Positions 1-6,951 of a stretch of DNA of 6,951 bases are shown here, one piece after another. The stretch comes from Chitinophagales bacterium. GTDB lineage: Bacteria; Bacteroidota; Bacteroidia; Chitinophagales; CAIODY01. Under the pieces are notes generated by a model. It did no database searches, had not been told where the DNA came from, and was given only the letters and a program-made list of their open reading frames with translations. Position numbers and translations under genes: made by a program. How positions within the stretch are numbered: position 1 is the first letter of the stretch; each line of letters begins with the position of its first letter. Location: NCBI GenBank assembly GCA_023251415.1, contig JAHEYX010000168.1, forward strand, positions 1-6,951, given 5' to 3'.

Positions 1-1
1 A

Positions 2-1588
2 ATATTCTTCTTAAACTTGCTAAGTACCTACGAATTTAAAATTGAGAGATTAAAACAAGCGAAGTTAATTCTTAGCAATGCTTTGGTTAAATATGAAAAT
101 AAAATTTTAGATGAAGCATGTACAGAGTCTATATTAATTTTACTTATTAACTACTCAGTTTATTGTGTTCATACTTTCGATTATATCAGTGCTATAAACA
201 AGCTACAAAAAGCTAAAAACACAGTTCAAAAAAGTAAGAATAAAGAATTTGGTAGTAAATATGATATTTTTATAGAAAGTAATCTAGGTACATGTTATTC
301 CAATTTTAACATAACTAAATCAATTAACCATTTCAAAAACACATTAGATTTATCAATTAAGTATAATGACCAATATCATATAATTTTATCGAATTTTAAT
401 CTCGCTGTTAATTATTTTTCTAAAAACGATAATAAAATCTCCCTAGAATACATCCAAAAATGTCAACGTGGGCTAGACAAATTAGAAATTAAAAGAATCC
501 ACTGTCGCTTAATATTGCTTGAAGTTAAAATCAAACTTGTTACTCAAACGAAATTAGAAGAAGTAGCTTATGATTTGTTAAAAGCAAACAAAATTAGATT
601 TGAATTAAATCATTCAAATTTAAATGCAATTTATTTTGAATCCAAAGGTCATTATTACTATACATTGAAAAATTTAAATAAAAGTTTATTTAATTTTTCT
701 CGTGCTATGCGTATTTATTTAAGTCTTGATGATAAATTTGGATTAATGGAAATTTATAAAAAAATTAGCTCTACCTATTTTGAATTAAATGATTCTCAAA
801 ATGCTTACAAATATTTAGCACTTTATCAAGAACTTTATCAGAATCACTTTAGTATTAAAACAATGGATTTAATCCGCAACCTAGAAGAGCAGCAGGCACA
901 GACAGAGCGGATGGAGGCGGAACAGGAACTGAAGAAACGCTTAACGGAATTAGAACATAACGCCTTATTAGCGCAAATGAACCCGCATTTTATATTTAAT
1001 TCCTTGAATACCTTGCAGGAATTGGTCGTTCAAAAAAATGAGGCTGAAGCCCTGAATTATATTACTAACTTCTCTACGCTTTTGCGTGAACTATTAGAAA
1101 ACTCCAGACAACAAAAAATATCGTTGCAACAAGAACTGCAGTTTCTCGAAAAATATGTCAAATTAGAAGAAGTTCGTTTGAAAAGAAGTTTTCACTTTAA
1201 AGTAATTTTGCCTGATGAAATTCCTACCCATCTTATTTTTATACCGGTAATGATGGTGCAACCGCTTATTGAGAATGCGATTCGACATGGATTGAGTCCG
1301 GTTCAAAACGAACGAAAGTTAAAATTGCAAATAATTTTAGGTATTGAAAATGATTTTCTACATTTACGCGTGATAGATAATGGTATCGGCTATCAACGAT
1401 CCACCCTGGCCGGTGACCAACATCACTCCGTTGCGCTGAATAACATTATTGAGCGTTTGGAGCTAATTAAAACAACTAACGGAAATGCAGGAAAATTGAC
1501 TATTACTAGTCCTAATCCTGCAACTCAAAATGGTACTACCGTAAACCTATGGATCCCGCTACTACTTACAAAAAAACCAGTATCGTAA
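2..1588 (+). CDS. TPR-type LytS-like sensor histidine kinase, 5' end cut by window
   Basis: This is the sensor kinase of a two-component system; it should autophosphorylate on His and pass phosphate to the regulator that follows. The frame is open to the left edge with no ATG near it, so the true start is probably upstream; residues here are counted from an in-frame TTG at 17. Residues 1 to about 280 are helical, with TPR-like repeats (clearest about 205-275), and bind an unknown signal or partner. A Glu/Gln/Lys-rich coiled coil (about 283-320) leads to the H-box, where AQMNPHFIFNSLN holds the likely phospho-accepting His324. The HATPase part shows the N-box IENAIRHGL (Asn420) and G-box VIDNGIGY (Asp454). 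The later motif SVALNNIIERL lacks the Gly of many relatives, and the end NGTTVNLWIP is typical. No convincing transmembrane helix is visible, so the seen part looks cytoplasmic. The sensor half is far richer in AT than the catalytic half. The family assignment is secure; the ligand is unknown. Confidence 0.9.
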   Translation: MFFLNLLSTYEFKIERLKQAKLILSNALVKYENKILDEACTESILILLINYSVYCVHTFDYISAINKLQKAKNTVQKSKNKEFGSKYDIFIESNLGTCYSNFNITKSINHFKNTLDLSIKYNDQYHIILSNFNLAVNYFSKNDNKISLEYIQKCQRGLDKLEIKRIHCRLILLEVKIKLVTQTKLEEVAYDLLKANKIRFELNHSNLNAIYFESKGHYYYTLKNLNKSLFNFSRAMRIYLSLDDKFGLMEIYKKISSTYFELNDSQNAYKYLALYQELYQNHFSIKTMDLIRNLEEQQAQTERMEAEQELKKRLTELEHNALLAQMNPHFIFNSLNTLQELVVQKNEAEALNYITNFSTLLRELLENSRQQKISLQQELQFLEKYVKLEEVRLKRSFHFKVILPDEIPTHLIFIPVMMVQPLIENAIRHGLSPVQNERKLKLQIILGIENDFLHLRVIDNGIGYQRSTLAGDQHHSVALNNIIERLELIKTTNGNAGKLTITSPNPATQNGTTVNLWIPLLLTKKPVS

Positions 1589-2319
1589 TCATTGATGATG
1601 AAGAACGTAATCGTGATTTGTTGCGCCATCTAATCGGTAAACACAATCCGGAAGCGACTATTGTTGGAGAAGCCGAATCGGTTGATCAAGGCTTTGATGT
1701 CATAAAGTCAACAAACCCTGATTTAGTCTTATTGGACATTTCCATGCCCCCCTATAATGGCTTTGATTTGCTAAAACTATTTGACCAAATCAGCTTTGGA
1801 ATCATTTTCATCACCGCTTATTCGGAGTATGCTATTCAAGCGATTAAATACTCTGCTTTAGATTATATTCTTAAACCGGTTAAAGCCGATGAATTGAAAC
1901 AAGCTATTAATCGTTTTCAGGAAAAATCACATCAAACTACTAATTTACAATATCAGTTATTGCGTGAACCGGTTCAACACTCCAATAAACCGCAAAAGCT
2001 CTTTATACATTCGTTTCAAGCTCATTCTGTTATTCAAATCAGTGATATTCTTTACTTGCAGTCTTCCGGTAACTATACGGAATTTTATTTCGCTAACAGT
2101 CCAAAACTTATTTCCAGTCGACCAATTAAGCAATATGAAGAATTGTTGCAGAACCATCAGTTTTACCGCGTTCATAAATCATATGTAATCAACATGAATC
2201 ATGTACAAGCAATACATACTGTAGATGGTGGCGAGGTAATATTAACCGGAAATGTGGCTGTACCTATAGCACATCGACGTATGGAACTGTTTATGCGCGT
2301 AATGCAATCAAGTTTGTAA
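1549..2319 (+). CDS. LytTR-family response regulator
   Basis: DNA-binding response regulator of the LytR/AlgR type, 256 residues, a normal length. The receiver domain (about 11-125) has the acidic pair Asp16-Asp17 in IVIIDDEE, the phospho-acceptor Asp63 in LVLLDISMP, the switch residue Thr89 in FITAY, and Lys109-Pro110 in YILKPV. A Gln/His-rich linker follows, then a LytTR domain (about 150-252) with the characteristic ILYLQSSGNYTEFY and FYRVHKSYVINMNHV blocks. It binds DNA and adjusts transcription after phosphorylation by the kinase just upstream. The ATG at 1549 lies 40 bases inside the kinase gene in another frame. It must be used or nearly so, because the receiver core begins only 11 residues later and the next in-frame Met is beyond the phospho-acceptor. 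The overlap suggests translational coupling. No Shine-Dalgarno sequence is seen. The targets are not shown by the sequence; the envelope genes downstream are one candidate. Confidence 0.96.
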   Translation: MDPATTYKKTSIVIIDDEERNRDLLRHLIGKHNPEATIVGEAESVDQGFDVIKSTNPDLVLLDISMPPYNGFDLLKLFDQISFGIIFITAYSEYAIQAIKYSALDYILKPVKADELKQAINRFQEKSHQTTNLQYQLLREPVQHSNKPQKLFIHSFQAHSVIQISDILYLQSSGNYTEFYFANSPKLISSRPIKQYEELLQNHQFYRVHKSYVINMNHVQAIHTVDGGEVILTGNVAVPIAHRRMELFMRVMQSSL

Positions 2320-2347
2320 GTTGACTTTACCCTTTCCATTCGATTAT

Positions 2348-2380
2348 TTTCAGAAAAAATTACAGAAAACTGTATTTTAG
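2348..2380 (+). promoter_or_regulatory. Weak Bacteroidota-type promoter candidate before the lipoprotein gene
   Basis: The Bacteroidota sigma factor prefers TTTG near -33 and TAnnTTTG near -7. Here TTTC at 2348-2351 is followed after 21 bases by TATTTTAG at 2373-2380, one mismatch in each box. It would start RNA about 10-15 bases before the ATG at 2400. The match is weak in an AT-rich gap, and it overlaps an inverted repeat, so this is only a candidate. Confidence 0.25.
2357..2378 (+). repeat. Small inverted repeat between regulator and lipoprotein genes
   Basis: TACAG at 2361-2365 and CTGTA at 2370-2374 form a perfect 5-bp stem with an AAAA loop. After one T/T mismatch, AAA and TTT add three more pairs. 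It lies 41 bases past the regulator stop and ends in a T-rich stretch, so it could act as a weak intrinsic terminator of the two-component operon or as a protein-binding site. The stem is short and poor in GC, so a strong terminator is unlikely. Confidence 0.3.
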
Positions 2381-2399
2381 GGCTCTAATTTAAGTCGCT

Positions 2400-2852
2400 A
2401 TGAAAATAACTGCCCTATTTACCACCTTGTTTTTTCTTGTTCCTATTTTTGTAATCAATACCGGCTGCCGCAAAAATATTGCCGTTCCGGACGATGCAAC
2501 AAAACAGTTGTTTGGAGCCTGGCAATGGGTACGAACAGATGGTGGAATAAACGGTGGCTTTAATACCCCGGCAATTGCAGGTTATGATAAATATATTGAA
2601 TATACCGAAAAAGGGAATTATACCAAGTACCAACGTGGCAATAAAACTGAATCTTTACGTTTCACCATTAGCCAAGAAACGAGCGTAGTTAGCGGACATT
2701 TAGCCTCCATTATCAGCTATCGAAAAGGCGGATTATTGAATCACCGCAATCAAAATGATTTTATTCGTCATTCGATTGAATTCAAACTCGACTCCTTGAT
2801 TTTACACGAAGAAACTACTGACGGTTTGAAATACTATTATGTAAAAAAATAG
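2400..2852 (+). CDS. Small lipocalin-like predicted lipoprotein
   Basis: A 150-residue secreted protein, probably lipid-anchored in the envelope. Residues 1-22 form a signal peptide (MKITALF, then a hydrophobic stretch) that ends at INTGC, with Cys23 as the likely lipidated residue. The lipobox is imperfect, since Asn stands at -3 where Leu, Val or Ile is usual. The mature part starts near 35 with LFGAWQWVRTDGGINGG, then NTPAIAGYDKYIEYTEKGNY, then alternating beta-like stretches to the end KYYYVKK. The W-x-W, Gly-Gly, Thr-Pro and E-x-G-x-Y pattern resembles a widespread family of small Bacteroidota lipocalin-like lipoproteins of unknown function; I recall this by pattern and could not search. 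The ATG at 2400 is the natural start because it gives the signal peptide. The gene lies 80 bases after the regulator and 54 bases before the outer-membrane receptor, so it is probably co-transcribed with the receptor and may act with it. No specific ligand can be named. Confidence 0.82.
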   Translation: MKITALFTTLFFLVPIFVINTGCRKNIAVPDDATKQLFGAWQWVRTDGGINGGFNTPAIAGYDKYIEYTEKGNYTKYQRGNKTESLRFTISQETSVVSGHLASIISYRKGGLLNHRNQNDFIRHSIEFKLDSLILHEETTDGLKYYYVKK

Positions 2853-2906
2853 TTGATTGAACTCCTGTATTTAATAAAATATTACCACTTGAACTGCGTT
2901 TGTGCA

Positions 2907-5390
2907 ATGATGAAAATCTGTTTTTTTATTCTTCTTTTTTTATGTTGTTTTCAGGTTATCGCTTCTGCACAAGATAAAGCACGTGTATACGGTAAGATCG
3001 AAACAGCAGATCATAAACCCCTGGAATCGGTTAGTGTTGCTATCGAAAACAAGCCTGATGCCGTAGTTACCGGCCCCAGTGGCATTTACTATTTTGATGT
3101 ACCGGTTAATACCCCCATTACGCTAATTTTCTTTATTGCCGGATTTAAGACTCAAAAACAAGCCCTAACCTTAACTTCGAATGCCCCTTATGAACTGAAC
3201 ATCGTTTTAGAGTCTAACAATTATATTTTACCACAAGCCGTAATTAGCGACCAAAAAGATCGTATCGAAGGCATAACCGTAATTGACCCGCGTAAATTGC
3301 AAGAGTTGCCGAATGGTACCATGAATTTAGAAGCCCTTTTAAAAACGGTTGGAGCCGCTTCAAATAATGAACTAAGCTCGCAATACAGTGTAAGAGGAGG
3401 CAATTATGACGAAAATTTGGTTTATGTAAATGACTTTGAAATTTATCGTCCTTTTTTAATACGTAGCGGACAACAAGAAGGATTAACCTTTGCGAATCCG
3501 GACATGGTTTCTAGTTTGAAATTTTCTGCCGGAGGATTTCAAGCAAAATACGGGGATAAAATGGCCAGTGTGCTTGATGTGCAATACAAACAACCAAAAA
3601 AGTTTGGTGCAACGGCTAGTGCCGGCTTATTAGGCCAATCCCTGACCTTAGAAGGATGTTCTCCCAATCATCGCTTGACCTTGTTAGCCGGTATTCGAAA
3701 TAAGACGAATCAAATATTATTAAACAGCCAACCTACCAAAGGGGAATACCAACCGGTATTTACAGATGCTCAGCTTTATGTAACTTATGATTTAACGGAA
3801 AAACTAGAATTACACGCCATAGCCAATTACAATCAAAACAAATTTCGCTTTGTCCCTGAATCGGCAGTAACTTCTTTTGGACTCGTAAATCAAAGTATCC
3901 GCTTGACAGTGGCTTTTGACGGACAGGAAATTGATCAGTTTCAAACCAATATGGGCGGTTTGTCCTTATTGTATCGCCCAACAAAAAATCTTAAGCTTAA
4001 AGTACTGTCCTCGGTATTTCGTATGAATGAAGATGAAACGTTTGATATAATGGGGCAATATTATATAGGACAAGTAGAAACGGATGTAAGTAAACCAACT
4101 TTCAATTCGATTAAAAAAAGCTTAGGAGTAGGTACTAATCATGATTATGCACGTAATTATTTAGCTGCCACCGTTGCTAATATCAGCCATATCGGATCTT
4201 ATTTTTATGGAAGCAGTTCATTGAATTGGGGTTTAACCTTGCAACATGAATTTATTGAAGATAATATTAAAGAATGGCATCGAACCGATTCGGCTGGGTA
4301 TTCTTTACCCTATTCTGATCGTGCTGTAAATTTAATGCGCTATGTAAAAACATCCACTGAACTGATTTCAACGCGCTTTAGTGGCTATATTCAGAACTCA
4401 TTCGGCTTCAGCGATACCACACATTTCAAACTCACCACCGGTGTACGTTTTAATTATTGGGACTTAAACAAGCAGCTATTAATCAGTCCTCGCGTTCAAT
4501 TAACCTTTTTCCCTAAATGGAAACGGGATGTGTTGTTTCGCTTAGGAACCGGCATGTACAGCCAACCACCATTCTACCGGGAGTTACGCGATTTAGACGG
4601 ATACGTGCATCAAAATGTGGTTTTGGGTTCTGATTATCATTTTAAATTGTGGAATCGCAAGTTTAGTTTGGTTTCGGAAGCTTATTACAAGTACATGACC
4701 AATATAATTCCGTATGAAGTAGATAATGTGCGTATTAAGTACTTTGGAACCAATAATGCCATTGCTTATGCCACTGGCGTTGATTTGCGCTTGAATGGTG
4801 AATTTGTTAAAGATGCGGAGTCCTGGATCAGTTTGAGCTACATGACTACCAAAGAAAACTTGACAGATGATTATATCAAGGCATTTATTAATCAAGACGG
4901 GGAAGTTATTAGTCCGAAAATATCGAGTGCTATTCAAAACAAGACTGTTGTAAAAGACACCTTACTTTATTCCGGTTGGATACCTCGTCCAACTGACCAA
5001 CGCATCAATGTAGGAGTATATTTCAGCGATTATTTACCTAAGCACGATAATTTTAAAGTGCATTTGAATATGCTGTTTGGAAGCGGCTTACCATTTGGCC
5101 CTCCGGATCATAATCGCTACAAAGACACCCTGCGCATTCCTCCTTATAGAAGAGTGGATGTAGGCTTTTCGGCTTTATTGCTTGACGGTAAGAAGGTGAA
5201 GTATGAAAGCCGCAAATTCGCCAAACATTTTGAAAGTATATGGGCAAGCTTAGAGCTTTTTAACCTATTGGGTGTTAGCAATACCGTTAGTTATGTATGG
5301 GTAAAAGATTTGTACAATATTACCTATGCCGTTCCGAATTATTTGACCGGTCGAAGGGTCAACTTAAAACTCACTTTCAAAATAAATTAG
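2907..5390 (+). CDS. TonB-dependent-receptor-like outer-membrane protein with carboxypeptidase-regulatory-like domain
   Basis: An outer-membrane beta-barrel protein of 827 residues, likely to import a substrate using TonB energy. The frame is open back to a TTG at 2853, but the ATG at 2907 (or the next one at 2910) is preferred because it starts a clean signal peptide: MMKICFF, a hydrophobic core, and cleavage after ASA at residue 21. Next come a carboxypeptidase-D-regulatory-like beta-sandwich (about 25-102, VYGKIETADHKPLESVSV and GPSGIYYF), a plug domain (about 115-240, with YSVRGGNYDENLVYVNDFEI and FSAGGFQAKYGDKMASVLDV), and a long barrel of alternating strands. The end LKLTFKIN lacks the terminal aromatic residue found in many barrels. 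No clear TonB box is visible. No SusD-like gene follows, so this is not a standard SusCD glycan-uptake pair, and a metal, small-molecule or assembly role stays possible. It lies 54 bases after the lipoprotein gene, probably in the same transcription unit. The class is sure; the substrate is unknown. Confidence 0.9.
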   Translation: MMKICFFILLFLCCFQVIASAQDKARVYGKIETADHKPLESVSVAIENKPDAVVTGPSGIYYFDVPVNTPITLIFFIAGFKTQKQALTLTSNAPYELNIVLESNNYILPQAVISDQKDRIEGITVIDPRKLQELPNGTMNLEALLKTVGAASNNELSSQYSVRGGNYDENLVYVNDFEIYRPFLIRSGQQEGLTFANPDMVSSLKFSAGGFQAKYGDKMASVLDVQYKQPKKFGATASAGLLGQSLTLEGCSPNHRLTLLAGIRNKTNQILLNSQPTKGEYQPVFTDAQLYVTYDLTEKLELHAIANYNQNKFRFVPESAVTSFGLVNQSIRLTVAFDGQEIDQFQTNMGGLSLLYRPTKNLKLKVLSSVFRMNEDETFDIMGQYYIGQVETDVSKPTFNSIKKSLGVGTNHDYARNYLAATVANISHIGSYFYGSSSLNWGLTLQHEFIEDNIKEWHRTDSAGYSLPYSDRAVNLMRYVKTSTELISTRFSGYIQNSFGFSDTTHFKLTTGVRFNYWDLNKQLLISPRVQLTFFPKWKRDVLFRLGTGMYSQPPFYRELRDLDGYVHQNVVLGSDYHFKLWNRKFSLVSEAYYKYMTNIIPYEVDNVRIKYFGTNNAIAYATGVDLRLNGEFVKDAESWISLSYMTTKENLTDDYIKAFINQDGEVISPKISSAIQNKTVVKDTLLYSGWIPRPTDQRINVGVYFSDYLPKHDNFKVHLNMLFGSGLPFGPPDHNRYKDTLRIPPYRRVDVGFSALLLDGKKVKYESRKFAKHFESIWASLELFNLLGVSNTVSYVWVKDLYNITYAVPNYLTGRRVNLKLTFKIN

Positions 5391-5405
5391 GCGCCTATTT
5401 ACCGG

Positions 5406-5440
5406 GTTGGTCAGTTGTACAATCGAATGTGGTTAATTTG
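5406..5440 (+). promoter_or_regulatory. Very weak promoter candidate in the gap before the TamB-like gene
   Basis: The 111-base gap 5391-5501 holds no gene and no convincing terminator. TTAATTTG at 5433-5440 differs by one base from the Bacteroidota -7 box TAnnTTTG, and GTTG at 5406-5409 differs by one base from TTTG. The spacing of 23 bases is slightly long. RNA from here would have a leader of about 55 bases before 5502. Read-through from the receptor gene is an equally good explanation of expression. Confidence 0.15.
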
Positions 5441-5501
5441 GTACGATTTTTAAGTAGAATCCAACACTTTAGCTTACTTTTAAATTCCAAAAACCAATTC
5501 T

Positions 5502-6951
5502 CTGAAACGACTCAGGAAAATAGTATTAATTACGCTCAGCATAGTAGTATTGCTGACGTTTTCCATTTGGGCCGCGTTAAAAAATCCGCGGGTTCAAAGT
5601 TGGTTAATTCAGAAAATTACAAACTATGTAGCGAGTACCTTAAAAACTGAACTTACAATTGGAAATATTGATGCTGACTTGTTTAATCACCTGTTGTTAA
5701 ATAAGGTGGTTCTTAAAGACCGTAAGTCGGATACCCTGCTTTATGCCGGTTCAGTTAAATTATACCTTAGTGATTTATTGTTTATTCGTAAAACAGCCAC
5801 AATTACAGCTTTACGGTTGGAGCAAGTAAAATTAAACGTTAAACGAACCGGAAAAGACAGCACCTTTAATTTTCAATTTATACTAGATGAATTAGGTGGA
5901 TCCAAGACAGGTAGTTCACAAGGAGGGAGCTGGCAATTAAATATACAAAAAGTATATCTCACAGCCGTTGCTGTTAAATGGATGGACGATAAAGGCCCTA
6001 GTATTGAAGGCTCTTTGGCTCAGGCACAATTTGATTTTAACAGTACTGATTTTAAGCATCACAAACTACTCGTAAATGACATTCATTTAAATGAACCGAA
6101 GCTTTGCATACAATCCAACCGATTACCCCAACGACTGGTTTACCGTTCGCAACATGATTCTATTATTGAACAACAACAATTTGACAGTATAAAATTGAAT
6201 CCTGCACATTGGTTTATTTCGCTAAAAACATTTGAAATTAGTGCGGGACAGTTTACTTATGCCGATCAACAACAAGATACGGGCAAACACTTTTCAACAC
6301 ATCAAATGGATGTTGCCGGAATTAACCTCAGCTTAAATCAATTGCTGTTGCATGATGATACGATCAAAGGTGTTTTTAATGAATTGAGTTTTGCTGAACA
6401 CCGGGGATTTCAATTAAATCATTTGACCACTCATTTTGAAATAAATCCTCAAAATATCGTATTGAATGAATTAGCCGTAATTACACCTTATAGTCATTTA
6501 GGAAATCGAGTGAGCTTGGCTTTTAATCAACTCAGTGATTTAGCCAATTTTGTTGATTTGGTGCATTTTGAAACGCATTTTGCTAACAGCTTAATTGGAG
6601 TAGAAGATTTGCGCTTCTTTACCGACTTGCCAAGCTATTTGAATGAACCTTTATTGATTAATGGTTTAGTGGCAGGTACCGTTGGAAATATAAAAGGTAG
6701 TAAGCTGGAATTAGCAATGGGAGCCAGTTTCTTCAAAGGCAAATTCAAATTAAAAGGCTTACCTGATATCACCAACACTTATATCGATTTTACCACTGAA
6801 CAACTGCAAAGCTCGGGTGATGCCGTATTAACCTTTTTACCTCAAACGCAAAACCCGGAATTATTACATCGTTTAGGGCAGTTATATTTCCAGGGTAATT
6901 TTTCAGGATTTATAAGTGATTTTGTTGCGCAAGGCACCTTACAAACTTCGA
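5502..6951 (+). CDS. tamB: TamB/AsmA-like translocation and assembly protein, N-terminal part, probable CTG start
   Basis: The first 483 codons of a large envelope protein that runs off the right edge; Bacteroidota TamB proteins are usually well over 1000 residues. TamB is anchored in the inner membrane and spans the periplasm with a beta-rich groove, helping outer-membrane protein or lipid transport. Counting from CTG 5502, residues 2-6 are KRLRK and 7-26 a hydrophobic signal anchor (IVLITLSIVVLLTFSIW). Then come the family signatures: NPRVQSWLIQKITNYV (28-43), TELTIGNIDADLF (49-61) and VVLKDRKSDTLLYAG (69-83), followed by amphipathic beta stretches such as FEISAGQFTYAD. Upstream in this frame lies a stop at 5481, and no ATG, GTG or TTG occurs until TTG 5550, which falls inside the membrane helix and would remove its positive N-terminus. 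CTG 5502 is therefore the best start; ATT 5484 or a base error is possible. Base composition matches the receptor gene. The family call is strong; the start is uncertain. Confidence 0.85.
   Translation, partial: MKRLRKIVLITLSIVVLLTFSIWAALKNPRVQSWLIQKITNYVASTLKTELTIGNIDADLFNHLLLNKVVLKDRKSDTLLYAGSVKLYLSDLLFIRKTATITALRLEQVKLNVKRTGKDSTFNFQFILDELGGSKTGSSQGGSWQLNIQKVYLTAVAVKWMDDKGPSIEGSLAQAQFDFNSTDFKHHKLLVNDIHLNEPKLCIQSNRLPQRLVYRSQHDSIIEQQQFDSIKLNPAHWFISLKTFEISAGQFTYADQQQDTGKHFSTHQMDVAGINLSLNQLLLHDDTIKGVFNELSFAEHRGFQLNHLTTHFEINPQNIVLNELAVITPYSHLGNRVSLAFNQLSDLANFVDLVHFETHFANSLIGVEDLRFFTDLPSYLNEPLLINGLVAGTVGNIKGSKLELAMGASFFKGKFKLKGLPDITNTYIDFTTEQLQSSGDAVLTFLPQTQNPELLHRLGQLYFQGNFSGFISDFVAQGTLQTS

Noticed and set aside
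1965..1976. 12-base perfect palindrome TGAACCGGTTCA in the regulator gene.
   Set aside because: It lies in coding sequence for the linker, uses common codons, and ACCGGT-like words recur elsewhere in the window, so an operator role has no support.
2317..2325. TAAGTTGAC, similar to one half of a LytTR binding direct repeat.
   Set aside because: Only one half-site is present; no second copy lies at the expected spacing of about two helical turns, and it overlaps the regulator stop codon.
2872..2884. TAATA-AAA-TATTA inverted repeat between lipoprotein and receptor genes.
   Set aside because: It is made only of A and T in an AT-rich gap and is expected by chance.
2853..2906. Earlier receptor start at TTG 2853, directly after the lipoprotein stop.
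   Set aside because: It would put an 18-residue non-signal-like extension before a perfect signal peptide that begins at ATG 2907 or 2910.
4593..4937. A minus-strand open frame of 114 codons inside the receptor gene.
   Set aside because: It is wholly inside the barrel-coding part of a well-supported gene and has no family motif; it is best explained as a chance antisense frame.
5421..5451. AATCG/CGATT inverted repeat followed by five T, a possible terminator after the receptor gene.
   Set aside because: The stem is only 5 bp with an 18-base loop and low GC, too weak to call a terminator.
5297..5650. A + strand open frame of 117 codons spanning the receptor end, the gap and the TamB-like start.
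   Set aside because: It overlaps the conserved C-terminus of the receptor and the conserved N-terminus of the TamB-like protein in another frame, and shows no recognisable domain or signal peptide.

Overview
The window looks like a piece of a Bacteroidota chromosome, probably from an environmental lineage that I cannot place more precisely. The grounds are its low GC, the lack of clear Shine-Dalgarno sequences before starts, a paired TPR-type LytS-like kinase and LytTR regulator, an outer-membrane receptor with an N-terminal carboxypeptidase-regulatory-like domain, and the typical Bacteroidota form of TamB. All genes are on the + strand. I see no tRNA, rRNA, CRISPR array, insertion sequence or att-like repeat.

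Positions 2-2319 hold a two-component system. The histidine kinase is cut by the left edge. It joins a TPR-like helical sensor region, through a coiled coil, to a His_kinase/HATPase module. The LytTR response regulator starts inside the last 40 bases of the kinase gene. The sensor half of the kinase is much more AT-rich (about 23% GC in the rows I counted) than its catalytic half (about 38%), with the step close to position 870.

A gap of 80 bases (2320-2399) holds a small inverted repeat and a weak Bacteroidota-type promoter candidate. It is followed by a 150-residue predicted lipoprotein with a lipocalin-like look. After 54 bases comes an 827-residue TonB-dependent-receptor-like outer-membrane protein. 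These two cell-envelope genes probably form one transcription unit, and the regulator just upstream is a reasonable but unproven candidate to control them.

After another 111 bases, the N-terminal 483 codons of a TamB/AsmA-like protein run off the right edge. Its reading frame has no ATG, GTG or TTG at the expected start. A CTG at 5502 sits exactly where the initiator should be, before a KRLRK-hydrophobic signal anchor. The overall theme is envelope sensing plus outer-membrane uptake and assembly. The gene families themselves are known ones; the unusual points are the composition break in the kinase and the missing canonical start of the TamB gene.
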